A program made the position numbers and the translations under genes. The notes beneath the pieces are model-generated. The model was not told the DNA's origin. It was given only the letters and a program-made list of their open reading frames with translations, and did not search any database. This document shows, in pieces, positions 41,754 to 50,185 of a DNA stretch of 53,139 nucleotides; position 1 is the first letter of the stretch, and the number at the start of each line of letters is the position of its first letter. This DNA is from an uncultured Pyrinomonadaceae bacterium (lineage in GTDB: Bacteria > Acidobacteriota > Blastocatellia > Pyrinomonadales > Pyrinomonadaceae): NCBI GenBank assembly GCA_902805935.1, contig CADCUR010000224.1, positions 1-53,139 on the forward strand. Direction: 5' to 3'.

Positions 41754-43499
41754 ATGAAACGAGTTTTACAGCTTGCCGCAATTTTAATTTTTTCTGTCAA
41801 CGTCTTTGCCCAGACGCCGCCTGGTCTTGATTTAACGAATTACGGCGTGCGAATCGAGCCGGACAAACGCGTGATGACCGTTTTGGCGGCGCTCGAAGCG
41901 GCGGGCATTGATACGTCTCTGACGGCGGAAGGCGAGAATTTTCGCCAAAAGTTAAAAACCGATTTATTAAGTACCAGTCCCGATCTACGTCAGAAATTAG
42001 TTGTCTTTGTCGAGCAGTATAAACGCCGTCATCCAAAGGCGACGAACGCCGAGCTAATTGCGCCGTTCGTTTCGATGGCTTATTCGCTCGCGCCCGCGCC
42101 GGATTTGACCGATTCGCCGCGTTCGACCGATTTGCCGGGCGACCTGCTCGACGTGCTTGATTTCGCGCCGCTCGTGCGCGAATTTTACCGGCGCCAATTC
42201 AGCCAGAAAATTGACGAATACGTCAAAGATTATCAAACCGCTGGAACGGATTTGCGCCCCACAGCCGGTGCGATGGTCGGCGAACTGCTCGACTATCTGC
42301 ATACCCGACCGCAGCTCGTTTCTATAGAACGAATCAAAACCGAATCGAAAGACGCCAAAGGCAAAAAGACTATAACGCAAACTGAAACGCGCGAGCGCGA
42401 GCGCAGATTTTACATTATTCCAGAAATGCTCGCCCCGAAAAACACGATAAATTTCGTTAACGTCGGCGACAATTACTACGCGATTGTGCCGCCGAAAACC
42501 GATTTGAGCCAATCGGAGGCAAGGCGCGCGTATTTGCAGTTCGTCGTTGACCCGCTCGTTTTAAATAACGCCAAAGATATTGCGACGCTGCGCGCGGGCA
42601 TCAAAACTCTGCTCGACGAGCAGCGAAAGCGTAACGCAGAAATTTCGCCCGATGTCTTTCTCGCCGTTTCCCGCTCGCTTGTGGCGGCGACCGAAGCCAG
42701 ACAAATCGAATTCGAGAAAACGAATATCGCCACTGCGCAAGCCCGCCGCAAAATTGACGGGATGAAAACCGAGCCGGAAAAACTCGCGGTTTCCGCCGAA
42801 CTCGACGCAGTTAAAAAATCGCTCGCCGACGAAACGGCTCTGCAGCTTTCCGAAGCCTACGAGCGCGGTGCCGTTTTGTCGTTTTATTTCGCCGACCAGT
42901 TAAAAGGCTTGGAAGATTCGGGTTTCGACATTGCCGGTTCGTTGCGCGACATTATTTTGTCGCTCGACCCAGCGAAAGAAGCGAATCGTCTCGCGCAGTT
43001 TGCCGACGCCAGAAAACGCGCCACCCTAGCGCGCGAAGAACGCCGAAAAAACAATCCTACTCAGGAATTCGTCGTGGAAAATCCGGTGACCAAAAAACTG
43101 CTTGAGATTGACCAAATCACCAGAACGAAAAATTACGCCGAATCGGAAAAACAACTCAAACAACTGCTCGACGCGAACCCGTCGGAATCGCGCATTCATT
43201 ACGCGCTCGGTCGCGTGGCGAGCCTTTCGGCTGAAAGCATCGCCGATACCGACAAGCGCAACAACCGTTTGGCGGAAGCGAAAACATATTATACAAACGT
43301 CATTCGCTCGGCGACGCCGGCGACCGATGCGGCTCTGCTTTCCCTGTCTTACGTTGCGCTCGCGCGAATTTACGAGTATTTCGGCGATACCGGATACGCC
43401 GCCAAGATTTATGAAACGGCAATCAAAATCGGCAACGTCAAAGACGGCGCATACAATGAAGCGGTTGCCGCACGCGACAGATTGGTCAAAGAGCAATAA
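41754..43499 (+). CDS. Secreted protein of unknown function with TPR-like C-terminus, 581 aa
   Basis: A signal peptide (to about residue 21, VFAQ) leads into a mostly helical protein. The last 150 residues contain TPR-like units (AESEKQLKQLLDANPSESR and a later YEYFGDTGYAAKIYETAIK). The middle has a long Lys/Glu-rich stretch. I do not recognise the family. The frame opens earlier through repeat sequence to 41607, but the ATG at 41754 begins the signal peptide. TAATCA ends eight bases before it and there is no ribosome-binding sequence. A heptamer repeat begins one base past the stop. Confidence 0.75.
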   Translation: MKRVLQLAAILIFSVNVFAQTPPGLDLTNYGVRIEPDKRVMTVLAALEAAGIDTSLTAEGENFRQKLKTDLLSTSPDLRQKLVVFVEQYKRRHPKATNAELIAPFVSMAYSLAPAPDLTDSPRSTDLPGDLLDVLDFAPLVREFYRRQFSQKIDEYVKDYQTAGTDLRPTAGAMVGELLDYLHTRPQLVSIERIKTESKDAKGKKTITQTETRERERRFYIIPEMLAPKNTINFVNVGDNYYAIVPPKTDLSQSEARRAYLQFVVDPLVLNNAKDIATLRAGIKTLLDEQRKRNAEISPDVFLAVSRSLVAATEARQIEFEKTNIATAQARRKIDGMKTEPEKLAVSAELDAVKKSLADETALQLSEAYERGAVLSFYFADQLKGLEDSGFDIAGSLRDIILSLDPAKEANRLAQFADARKRATLAREERRKNNPTQEFVVENPVTKKLLEIDQITRTKNYAESEKQLKQLLDANPSESRIHYALGRVASLSAESIADTDKRNNRLAEAKTYYTNVIRSATPATDAALLSLSYVALARIYEYFGDTGYAAKIYETAIKIGNVKDGAYNEAVAARDRLVKEQ

Positions 43500-43500
43500 A

Positions 43501-43636
43501 GCGGAAAAGTGGAAAGGTGTAAAAGGTGAAAAAGTTGGTTTGGTAATCGCAAATGACTTTTTCGCCTTTTGTCGTTTATACATTCTTCGCGTTTCCGCTT
43601 TTTCACTTTTTCCCATTTTCACTTTTCCGCTTTTTA
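43501..43636. repeat. Inverted heptamer array (GGAAAAGTG type) before era
   Basis: The left arm (43501-43535) has GGAAAAGT/GGAAAGGTGT/AAAAGGTG. The longer right arm (43557-43636) has TTTTTCAC/TTTTCCGC units. GAAAAAGTTGGTTTGG next to the left arm resembles an inverted AACAAACTTTTTC. It fills the gap between the secreted protein and era. Confidence 0.8.
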
Positions 43637-43652
43637 CTGCTAATTTTACTAG

Positions 43653-44552
43653 ATGAAATCCGAAACTTTCCGAAGCGGTTACGTTGCTCTGATCGGTCGC
43701 CCGAACGCGGGAAAATCAACTCTGCTAAATCATCTGGTCGGCGAAAAAATCGCCGCCGTTTCCAATAAACCGCAAACCACCCGCCATAAAATTCAAGGCA
43801 TCGTCACGCTTGAAAATGGGCAAATCGTTTTCGTTGACACGCCGGGCGTTCACAAACCCGGCTATCTTTTAAATCGGCGGATGATGGCGGCGGTTCACGA
43901 TGCGATTCTTTCAGTTGACGTGGTTGTTCTGCTGCGCGACGCCTCGGTTTCGACCGGCAACGGCGACCGTTTTGTTCTGGATTTGGTCAAGCAATCGGAA
44001 AAAACCGCCGTTCTGGTTCTTAACAAAATTGATAAAATTCATGATAAAAAAGAACTTTTGCCGCTTATCGAATTTTACGCGAAAGAATACGACTTTGCGG
44101 AAATCGTTCCCATTTCCGCATTAAAGGGCGAAGCGATTGATAATCTGTTAAAACAAATCGTCAAACATCTGCCAGAAAGCGCCGCGATTTTCGGCGAAGA
44201 CGAATTAACCGACCAATCAATGCGGACAATTGTCGCAGAAATGGTCAGAGAAAAAATTCTGCAAACGACCGGCGACGAAATTCCGTATGTCACGGCGGTC
44301 GTCACGGAAACGTATGACGAGACCGACCCGGATGTGATGAGAATTCAATGCGCTATTTACGTCGAGCGCTCGTCACAGAAAGGAATTATCATCGGCAAAG
44401 GCGGCATCAAACTTAAAAAAATCGGCACCGAAGCGCGGGTTGATATTGAACATCTTTTGGGCGTAAAAGTTTACCTCCAGCTTTTCGTCAAAGTCGTCGA
44501 AGATTGGCGCAACCGCCCGCAGGATTTGGACGAAATCGGCATCGTCGAATAA
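43653..44552 (+). CDS. era: GTPase Era
   Basis: A 299-residue essential GTPase that binds 16S rRNA during 30S assembly. G1 GRPNAGKST, the switch region PQTTRH, G3 DTPGVH and G4 NKID are in place, followed by the C-terminal KH domain with the IIGKGGIKLKKIG loop. The frame is normal in length. prmA follows two bases after its stop, so both ribosome-related genes are co-transcribed. The start follows a heptamer repeat directly, and no strong ribosome-binding sequence is visible. Confidence 0.95.
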   Translation: MKSETFRSGYVALIGRPNAGKSTLLNHLVGEKIAAVSNKPQTTRHKIQGIVTLENGQIVFVDTPGVHKPGYLLNRRMMAAVHDAILSVDVVVLLRDASVSTGNGDRFVLDLVKQSEKTAVLVLNKIDKIHDKKELLPLIEFYAKEYDFAEIVPISALKGEAIDNLLKQIVKHLPESAAIFGEDELTDQSMRTIVAEMVREKILQTTGDEIPYVTAVVTETYDETDPDVMRIQCAIYVERSSQKGIIIGKGGIKLKKIGTEARVDIEHLLGVKVYLQLFVKVVEDWRNRPQDLDEIGIVE

Positions 44553-44554
44553 AT

Positions 44555-45469
44555 ATGAGCAAACAAACGGATGCTGACAAAAATTGGTTAGCGCTCAAAA
44601 TTACGGTTAATGCAGAAGCGTCTGAAGCAGTCGAATTTGCGCTTAACGAACTCGACGCGCTCGGCACGGAAATTAACAATCTGGGCGCAAAACAAGCGGA
44701 AACTCTCGATGTCATCGGTTATTTCAACGAACCGCCCGACAATGAAAAGATTGAAATTGAACTTAATGAAGCGCTGCGCATCTACAATTTTTCTCCGGGC
44801 GTAATTCGTGAAACGGATTGGCGCGTAATCGGAAACACGGACTGGCTTTTCGAGTGGAAAAAACACTGGAAGCCGACCGAGACCGGGAAATTTATCATCG
44901 CGCCGACTTGGGAAAACGTCGAAAGCGCCGATAAAATCGTTGTCAGAATCGAGCCGAGTATGGCTTTCGGCACCGGCACGCACGAAACGACCCGGCTTTG
45001 TTTGAAAGCGATTGAGGAAAATTATCGAGGCGCGATGAGTTTTCTCGATGTCGGAACCGGAACGGGCATTATGGCGATTGCCGCAGCTAAGTTTCGGGCA
45101 TCAGAAGCGGAACTTAAAACTCGCAACATTATTTTAGGCTGCGACACCGATTTTGATTCGATCACGATTGCCCGAGAAAACGCCGCAACGAACAAGGTCG
45201 GCGATGAGATTGAGTTTCGCGTCGGTTCGATTTCGGAAAAAGATTCTGTATATGATTTTGTTTGCGCTAATTTGACTGCCGACGTTATCGTTCCGCTTCT
45301 TCCGCTGCTGCTAAAAAAATTCAGTAGAGTATTAATTTTGTCGGGAATCTTAAACGAGCAGAAGGATTTTATAATTGCAAAACTAAAAGGTTGCGGCATT
45401 GAAAATCCCAAAATCGAATTGCTCGGCGAATGGATTTCGGTGCTGATAGAAAAACAAACGAACGATTAA
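44555..45469 (+). CDS. prmA: Ribosomal protein L11 methyltransferase
   Basis: A 304-residue SAM methyltransferase that trimethylates residues of ribosomal protein L11. An N-terminal substrate-recognition domain (to about 115) is followed by the family block EPSMAFGTGTHETTRLCL, motif I LDVGTGTGIMAIAA and the VCANLTADVIVPLLP strand. It starts two bases after era's stop and is evidently in one operon with it. The frame continues upstream out of any start; the ATG at 44555 is the natural start. Its last codons form part of the stem-loop terminator. Confidence 0.92.
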   Translation: MSKQTDADKNWLALKITVNAEASEAVEFALNELDALGTEINNLGAKQAETLDVIGYFNEPPDNEKIEIELNEALRIYNFSPGVIRETDWRVIGNTDWLFEWKKHWKPTETGKFIIAPTWENVESADKIVVRIEPSMAFGTGTHETTRLCLKAIEENYRGAMSFLDVGTGTGIMAIAAAKFRASEAELKTRNIILGCDTDFDSITIARENAATNKVGDEIEFRVGSISEKDSVYDFVCANLTADVIVPLLPLLLKKFSRVLILSGILNEQKDFIIAKLKGCGIENPKIELLGEWISVLIEKQTND

Positions 45470-45497
45470 ACAGCAATTGTTTTTCGTTCGTTTGTTT
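45452..45497. terminator. Terminator overlapping the prmA 3' end
   Basis: A 13-bp stem (AAACAAACGAACG at 45452-45464 with 45485-45497) and a 20-base loop that contains the prmA stop codon. T-rich sequence follows. It also serves the converging YCF48 gene. Confidence 0.65.
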
Positions 45498-45508
45498 TCG
45501 GCTTTTCG

Positions 45509-47578
45509 CTAATTATCTTTTTCTTTTTTTGGTTCGGTCGCCGCCGGAATATCGCCGTCGTCAGCGACGGTCACAATCGGCTGCCGCGTTTTCGGTTTAC
45601 TTTTTGGAATTCCCAAACGCAGCGTCGGCGGTAGTTTTTGACCTTCGGTTGTTCTGACCGCTGACAGCGTTTCGGAGCGGCGCAGAATCGAGCCGCCGCG
45701 TCCGGCAATCCACAAATCAATGCCACCGAGATAAACTATCGCCTGCAAAGATTTGTTCGTGATGCTCGGCTGTCTTTCCCAGGTTTCGCCGCCGTCTCTG
45801 GTCATAAAAATCGCGCCCGCCTCGCCGACCGCAATCGCTTCTTTGCGGCTATAACAGGTCACCGCGTAAAGGTTTACTTTGAAAGATGTTTCCTGTTCTC
45901 GCCAGGTTTCGCCGCCGTCGGCGGAGCGCAAAACCGTGCCGTTCGCGCCGACCGCCACGCCGATTTTTTCATCGTAAAAATCGAGCGCGTATAAATTGTC
46001 TTCGAGATTTGTGTTGATTTTTCTCCAACTCGCGCCGCCGTCATTCGTTTTCAGAATCGTTCCCTTGTCGCCGACGATTACACCGCGCCGTTCGTCGAGA
46101 AATTTTACGTCCTCAAGCCACGTCCGCGCGCCCGATTCTATTTGTTCCCAATTCAAGCCGCCCGAAACAGAGCGCAAAATCATGCCGCCTGCGCCGACGG
46201 CACAGGCGGTTTTTTCGCCTGCGAAATCAACGCCGTGCAAATCTTCGATGACGCCGGAAACAGTTTTGCTCCAGCTCGCGCCGCCGTTGCCCGTCCGCAA
46301 AATTGTGCCTTTGTCGCCGACCACCAAGCCGCGCGCAGCATCGAGAAAACCGAGCGCGTTCAAATTTTCTTCCGCGCCCGAGAAAACCGACAGCCAATCG
46401 TTGCCGCGATTATTCGTAATCCAGATTTTGCCTCGCGCGCCGGCTGCCAGACCGATGTAGTTATCGAAAAACGTCATATCGTTGACATCTTGGCGTCCGC
46501 CATCACTCAAGCGCTGCCAACTGTAGCCGCCGTCGTCCGAGCGGATTATCAAACCGTTTTCGCCGACTGCCCAGCCGGTGAACGGATCGGCAAAATAAAG
46601 CGCGACGAGTTTCGGATTAGTGCGGATGCTGAACGGCAACCACACATTGCCGCCGTCGCCGGTCAGCCAAATCATACCGTTCGCGTCGGTCATAAACCCG
46701 GTCTTTTCGTCGGCAAAATAGATTGACAAAAAATCGGCGCGGCTGAAGACGTTGATTTTCTCCCACGTTTCGCCGCCGTCAACGCTGCGCGCTACGCAGC
46801 CGCCGTGACCGACGGCGACGATTTTTTCCGCCGCCGGATACGCCGCGCCCGTCATTAGGTAATTGTCGCACGGTTTATTTAATTTCCAGATTTCGCCGCC
46901 GTTTTTTGTTGATAAAATCGCGCCGTTCGTGCCGACGACAACGCTTTTTTGCGCGTCGAATGCGGCGATCTTTAAGAGCTGTTCCGTCGTTCCGCTCGAC
47001 TGATTGCGCCAAGTTTCGCCGCCGTCCGTCGTTTTCAAAATCCGCCCGTAAGTTCCGACCGTCCAGCCCGTCTGAAAATTTTCGCCCGCCAAAGCAATGC
47101 CGTAAAGATGGTCTTTTACTTCGATTTCAATACGCTGCCATTCCTTGCCGCCGTCGTCGGTCGTGTAAATAGAACCGCGCGAGCCGACGATGACCGCGTT
47201 TTTTTTATCTTTGACAAAAACGCCGGAGAGCGTGGCGGCGTTCGGCGAACTTTGCTTTTGCCAGCGAAAACCGCCATTCTCCGTTCGCAAAATCGTATTT
47301 TCCGCGCCGACCGCAAAACCGTTTTCTTTATCTTTGGCAAAATGAATTGAGTAAAGCGCATTGCCCTGCGGCAGCGGATTTTGCCAAATCCAGCCGGAAG
47401 AACTTTGTTTCTGCGGAAATGCGGAGGAGCAAAGACAGAGAAGAAGCAGGAAAAGAAACGCGGAGACGCGGAGACGCGGAGACGCGGAGAGGTGTTGCTC
47501 AAACTGCTGATTTTTCTCCGTGTCCCTATGACGCTGCGTCTCCGCGTCTTCCCAAAATTTTGCGTCTTCGTCTCGCAT
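45509..47578 (-). CDS. YCF48/BNR-repeat beta-propeller protein, secreted
   Basis: A 689-residue protein whose bulk is about a dozen YCF48-like blades, each with a motif such as GFAVGAENTILRTENGG or GVIVGDKGTILKTNDGG. YCF48 is a photosystem II assembly factor in cyanobacteria; in other bacteria such propellers are secreted and bind partners. The signal core is RVSAFLFLLLLCLC at about 37-50, unusually preceded by 36 hydrophilic residues (DAETQRHRDTEK, SASPRLRV) encoded by an octamer repeat. The start is coupled to the rnhA stop (TAATG, 47576-47580). The last 45 residues are Lys/Pro-rich. Confidence 0.85.
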   Translation of the reverse strand: MRDEDAKFWEDAETQRHRDTEKNQQFEQHLSASPRLRVSAFLFLLLLCLCSSAFPQKQSSSGWIWQNPLPQGNALYSIHFAKDKENGFAVGAENTILRTENGGFRWQKQSSPNAATLSGVFVKDKKNAVIVGSRGSIYTTDDGGKEWQRIEIEVKDHLYGIALAGENFQTGWTVGTYGRILKTTDGGETWRNQSSGTTEQLLKIAAFDAQKSVVVGTNGAILSTKNGGEIWKLNKPCDNYLMTGAAYPAAEKIVAVGHGGCVARSVDGGETWEKINVFSRADFLSIYFADEKTGFMTDANGMIWLTGDGGNVWLPFSIRTNPKLVALYFADPFTGWAVGENGLIIRSDDGGYSWQRLSDGGRQDVNDMTFFDNYIGLAAGARGKIWITNNRGNDWLSVFSGAEENLNALGFLDAARGLVVGDKGTILRTGNGGASWSKTVSGVIEDLHGVDFAGEKTACAVGAGGMILRSVSGGLNWEQIESGARTWLEDVKFLDERRGVIVGDKGTILKTNDGGASWRKINTNLEDNLYALDFYDEKIGVAVGANGTVLRSADGGETWREQETSFKVNLYAVTCYSRKEAIAVGEAGAIFMTRDGGETWERQPSITNKSLQAIVYLGGIDLWIAGRGGSILRRSETLSAVRTTEGQKLPPTLRLGIPKSKPKTRQPIVTVADDGDIPAATEPKKEKDN
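47456..47552. repeat. Inverted octamer array (GACGCGGA) inside the YCF48 gene's N-terminus
   Basis: The left arm (47456-47490) has four tandem copies of GGAGACGC-type units, the right arm (about 47511-47552) the degenerate complement. Period 8. The array encodes a charged N-terminal extension and the first signal-peptide residues (SPRLRVSAF) of the YCF48 protein. Confidence 0.85.
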
Positions 47579-48036
47579 TAAATTTCGCGCACACCGATTT
47601 CCGCGACGGCTTCGTCCAAAATCTTTTCGTCAACTCGACCGAGTTCCGCCATCAGGCGCGCCATTTTGTCGGCGACTTCCTGAACTTCGTGTCCCGCGTG
47701 TCCTTTTGTCCACTGCCAGTTTATCCGGTGCTTTTTCGCCGCTTCGTCGAGTTTGCTCCACCAATCCAAATTCGCTTTTTTGCGAAATCGCCCGGTCATC
47801 GTCTCGACCACGTAGCGCGAATCGGTTAAAACTTTCACTCGGCACGGTTCGCGCAGAGTTTTTAATCCAACCCACGCCGCCGCGATTTCCGCCTGCTGAT
47901 TTGTCGCCTCGCCCAAGAATTCACCGAACGCCCGCCAGTAACCGCGATAGCCGAGTACGGCGACCGCCGCCGCGCGCGGCTTGCCTTTGCCGTTGCCGAG
48001 ACTCGAACCGTCGCAGACGATTGTTACTTCCTTCAT
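47578..48036 (-). CDS. rnhA: Ribonuclease HI
   Basis: A 152-residue enzyme that cuts RNA in RNA-DNA hybrids. The metal-binding acids are visible: D9 (CDGSS), the glutamate of NQQAEIAA, the aspartate of TDSRYVVE, and the late aspartate of EVQEVADKMA, where the usual NERCD box reads EVAD. The length is typical. Its stop overlaps the start of the YCF48 gene (TAATG). The GHAGHEVQEV segment is the histidine-containing flexible loop. A 35-bp perfect repeat lies seven bases upstream of its ATG. Confidence 0.92.
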   Translation of the reverse strand: MKEVTIVCDGSSLGNGKGKPRAAAVAVLGYRGYWRAFGEFLGEATNQQAEIAAAWVGLKTLREPCRVKVLTDSRYVVETMTGRFRKKANLDWWSKLDEAAKKHRINWQWTKGHAGHEVQEVADKMARLMAELGRVDEKILDEAVAEIGVREI

Positions 48037-48042
48037 AATAAT

Positions 48043-48128
48043 TAAGGGATAAGGGATGAAGGGTGAGGGATGAATAAAGCAAAAATACTTGTCTTATTCA
48101 TCCCTCACCCTTCATCCCTTATCCCTTA
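48043..48128. repeat. Perfect 35-bp inverted heptamer repeat (AAGGGAT)
   Basis: Arms at 48043-48077 and 48094-48128 are perfectly complementary and each is a run of AAGGGAT-type heptamers, with a 16-base loop. It fills the gap between rnhA's start and the stop (TAA, 48126-48128) of the next gene. The right arm supplies that stop codon. Confidence 0.95.
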
Positions 48129-48737
48129 TTGCATCTCGTCGAGATCCAACTGCTCTAAAATCTGCTGGGCGTCTTGGTTGTCGAATTCAAACGCCTGCTG
48201 TTCAATCGCGTTGCGAGCGATTTCAAAATAAAGCGTGTCGTCGAGCAGCGGAAGCAGATGAGCGATTGGCATCATCATTAGCGTCTCGTAAGCGACGGCG
48301 CGAAGCTGAGCAAGTTCGGTCTGCCTGACAATTTCCGCCACTTCGCCCGCCGAAAAGCGTTGAGCAAGTATGTCGGCGAGGCGGTCGAGAGTTTGAAAGT
48401 CGTTGCGCTGCACGGCGCGTTCCGCCAGTTGAATAAACACTTCGGCAGACGCGGTTTGCGTTTGCAAAACTTTCGCGCACGCCTCTGCCAGTTGTTTTAT
48501 CTCACTCAGTTTTTCCGCGTCGCGGCGAAATTCCGCATCTTTCGCCTGCTCGTCAAGGGCGGAAAGCAGACGGCTCAGTTCCCATTCGGCGTGAACATCG
48601 TAGGAAAATTTCTGTGTTTGCGGGTTCGCCGCATTTGCGCCGCTCGCCGCAAGCGCGCCGACCAGCATTTTTTTTGTCATCGGGCGCAAACCTTCCCAGA
48701 CACTCACGACTCGCGCACCGAAATTTTTTATCATCAT
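48126..48737 (-). CDS. Hypothetical helical protein, 203 aa
   Basis: A soluble, mostly helical protein with an N-terminal segment (MTKKMLVGALAASGANAA) that could be a weak signal. The body has repeated Leu/Ala helices and the end is acidic (LEQLDLDEMQ). I do not recognise a family. The heptamer repeat supplies its stop codon. It is the third gene of a minus-strand run with the 114-residue gene and a lipoprotein upstream, with a 59-base gap. Confidence 0.6.
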   Translation of the reverse strand: MMIKNFGARVVSVWEGLRPMTKKMLVGALAASGANAANPQTQKFSYDVHAEWELSRLLSALDEQAKDAEFRRDAEKLSEIKQLAEACAKVLQTQTASAEVFIQLAERAVQRNDFQTLDRLADILAQRFSAGEVAEIVRQTELAQLRAVAYETLMMMPIAHLLPLLDDTLYFEIARNAIEQQAFEFDNQDAQQILEQLDLDEMQ

Positions 48738-48796
48738 TTCAATCTTTTAAGTTTGCAACAAAAGAGGCGGTTTGTAAATGAAAAATCACGGGTCGT

Positions 48797-49141
48797 TCAG
48801 ACGACTTTTTCGTTACCGGATTTTGATGCCTGTTTCATCAATCTGGTTTGCATTTCAAATCTAGCGTCCTCGCGCACGTCTTCGTCGTCGTCCGCTTCGA
48901 AAACTTCGACGAGCGCGAAAGGCGTATTCGACAGATGTCTTAACTCCCAGGTTTCGCGCCCCTCATGTGAGGGGCGCGAAAACCAAAGCGCGTCTATGTT
49001 TGACGAAACGATGTCAGTTTGACCGAAAAGCGTCGGCGGCAGATTTTCTTTGATTTCCGCAGAAAGCAAAACACGGCGTAGACTCCAGCCGTGTTTTTCA
49101 TATTGCGTTAAAATTTCTTTAATTTCTCGCTCGCCAATCAT
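48797..49141 (-). CDS. Hypothetical protein, 114 aa, containing a palindromic insert
   Basis: A 114-residue acidic protein with RRVLLSAEIKENLPPTLFG and IDALWFSRPSHEGRETWELR. I do not recognise a named family. A perfect 14-bp palindrome (48952-48981, two-base spacer) lies in frame and encodes about FSRPSHEGRE. It overlaps the upstream lipoprotein's stop by four bases (ATGA, 49138-49141), so translation is coupled. No membrane segment. Confidence 0.62.
   Translation of the reverse strand: MIGEREIKEILTQYEKHGWSLRRVLLSAEIKENLPPTLFGQTDIVSSNIDALWFSRPSHEGRETWELRHLSNTPFALVEVFEADDDEDVREDARFEMQTRLMKQASKSGNEKVV
48952..48981. repeat. 14-bp perfect palindrome inside a coding region
   Basis: Arms 48952-48965 and 48968-48981 are exact complements with TG between. 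The sequence TTTCGCGCCCCTCA is GC-rich and palindromic like a REP element. It lies inside the 114-residue gene. Confidence 0.9.
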
Positions 49142-49794
49142 TTTTTCGGTTTCTCTTCCTTCGGCACTTCAACCGATTTAGTCTTGTCCGAAACCGGCGG
49201 GACTTTGGTTAAGCTATTAGCATTTATTTCGGGAAAATTCGTCACCGCGTTCGAGGGCATCGGCATCATTTTATTTGAGGCTTCGGTTTCGATTTGCGCC
49301 TTGCCTTTCGGCAGCGTTTCCTTTGGGTCGAACGTGCCGGCGAAAAGGTCGCCGACGGCGAGCTTCCAACCGCCGTCCTCCAGCACGAACGGCAAATCTT
49401 CCCAGCGGTTTTCCTGCGCGTTTTTAACTTCGATTTTCCCGAAATTGTCTTTGATGCGCTCTTCGCGGATTTCGGTTATCGCAGGCGCGAATGTCGGCGC
49501 GACCAATCCGTTTTCGAGAACTTGGTCGAGCGACTTTTTCTGCTGGCTGGCTTGCATACCGGCTAAGCCGAGCGAGCCTTTCGACATTAACTGCTTGATT
49601 GTATCCGAATCCTTCGCTTTAACTGCCGCGTATAGCATCCGGTAAGCGTCAGTCGGCGACTGCGCTTTGACAGTCGGCTTCGCCTGTTGCTGTGCGGCGT
49701 TGCTGTTTCCCGCCTGCTGCGTCTGACACGAAACAGCGGCAAAAGCCAAAATTAATAACAGAAAAAAGCCGATGGTTTTGTTTTTATATTTCAT
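49138..49794 (-). CDS. Lipoprotein, 218 aa
   Basis: A signal peptide with lipobox AVSC (cysteine about residue 23), a Gln/Ala/Asn linker and a compact alpha+beta domain (SPTDAYRMLYAAVKAKDSDT to about 150, including LPFVLEDGGWKLAVGDLF) that resembles NTF2-like lipoprotein folds such as DUF4878. The tail is Pro/Lys-rich. Catalysis is not indicated; such domains usually bind a ligand. It heads the minus-strand run and is coupled to the 114-residue gene. Confidence 0.75.
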   Translation of the reverse strand: MKYKNKTIGFFLLLILAFAAVSCQTQQAGNSNAAQQQAKPTVKAQSPTDAYRMLYAAVKAKDSDTIKQLMSKGSLGLAGMQASQQKKSLDQVLENGLVAPTFAPAITEIREERIKDNFGKIEVKNAQENRWEDLPFVLEDGGWKLAVGDLFAGTFDPKETLPKGKAQIETEASNKMMPMPSNAVTNFPEINANSLTKVPPVSDKTKSVEVPKEEKPKK

Positions 49795-50185
49795 TGTTGG
49801 TTACCAAAGAGGCGATATTGTTTCGGTAAGAGTATAAATGATTGTTCGTGTAAAAGTAAATTTTCGTGTCGCGGATTCCAATGGCTTCGCATTCTCGCGG
49901 ATGATTTGGGAAAACCTTCTTAATGGAAAATCTGCTTGCATATTCAGGCGAATTTGTGGTAAACCATAAACAGAGCTGTTTTACTCGACGACGGCTCGCA
50001 TCCCAAGTGGACGCATTCCTTCCACGGTCTTATTAATCAGCCAACGTAAAATCTTTTGAAATCATCAATTGTAGGTAACGATTTCGCCGAAATTTACCGG
50101 CGAAAACCGGCATTATAAATTCGTCTATTTTGACGAGACGCTTTTGAGAAGAGCGTTGTTTTGTTTGACGAGGAGAAGAAAAGAA
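49795..50185. other. 390-base intergenic region upstream of the AAA+ gene
   Basis: No gene seen. The right part has a CCGG-CGAAAA-CCGG stem and TATAAA near 50115-50120, a candidate promoter with a weak -35. The left part presumably holds the lipoprotein promoter, which I could not fix. GAGGAG near 50170 is the ribosome site of the AAA+ gene. Confidence 0.4.

Noticed and set aside
5241-48128. CRISPR arrays from the tandem repeats
   Set aside because: Units are 7-9 bases with no spacers, each locus differs, and no cas gene is present.
49795-50185. A small RNA or riboswitch in the gap upstream of the AAA+ gene
   Set aside because: Only a short CCGG stem was seen; no known riboswitch core or terminator-like pair was found.
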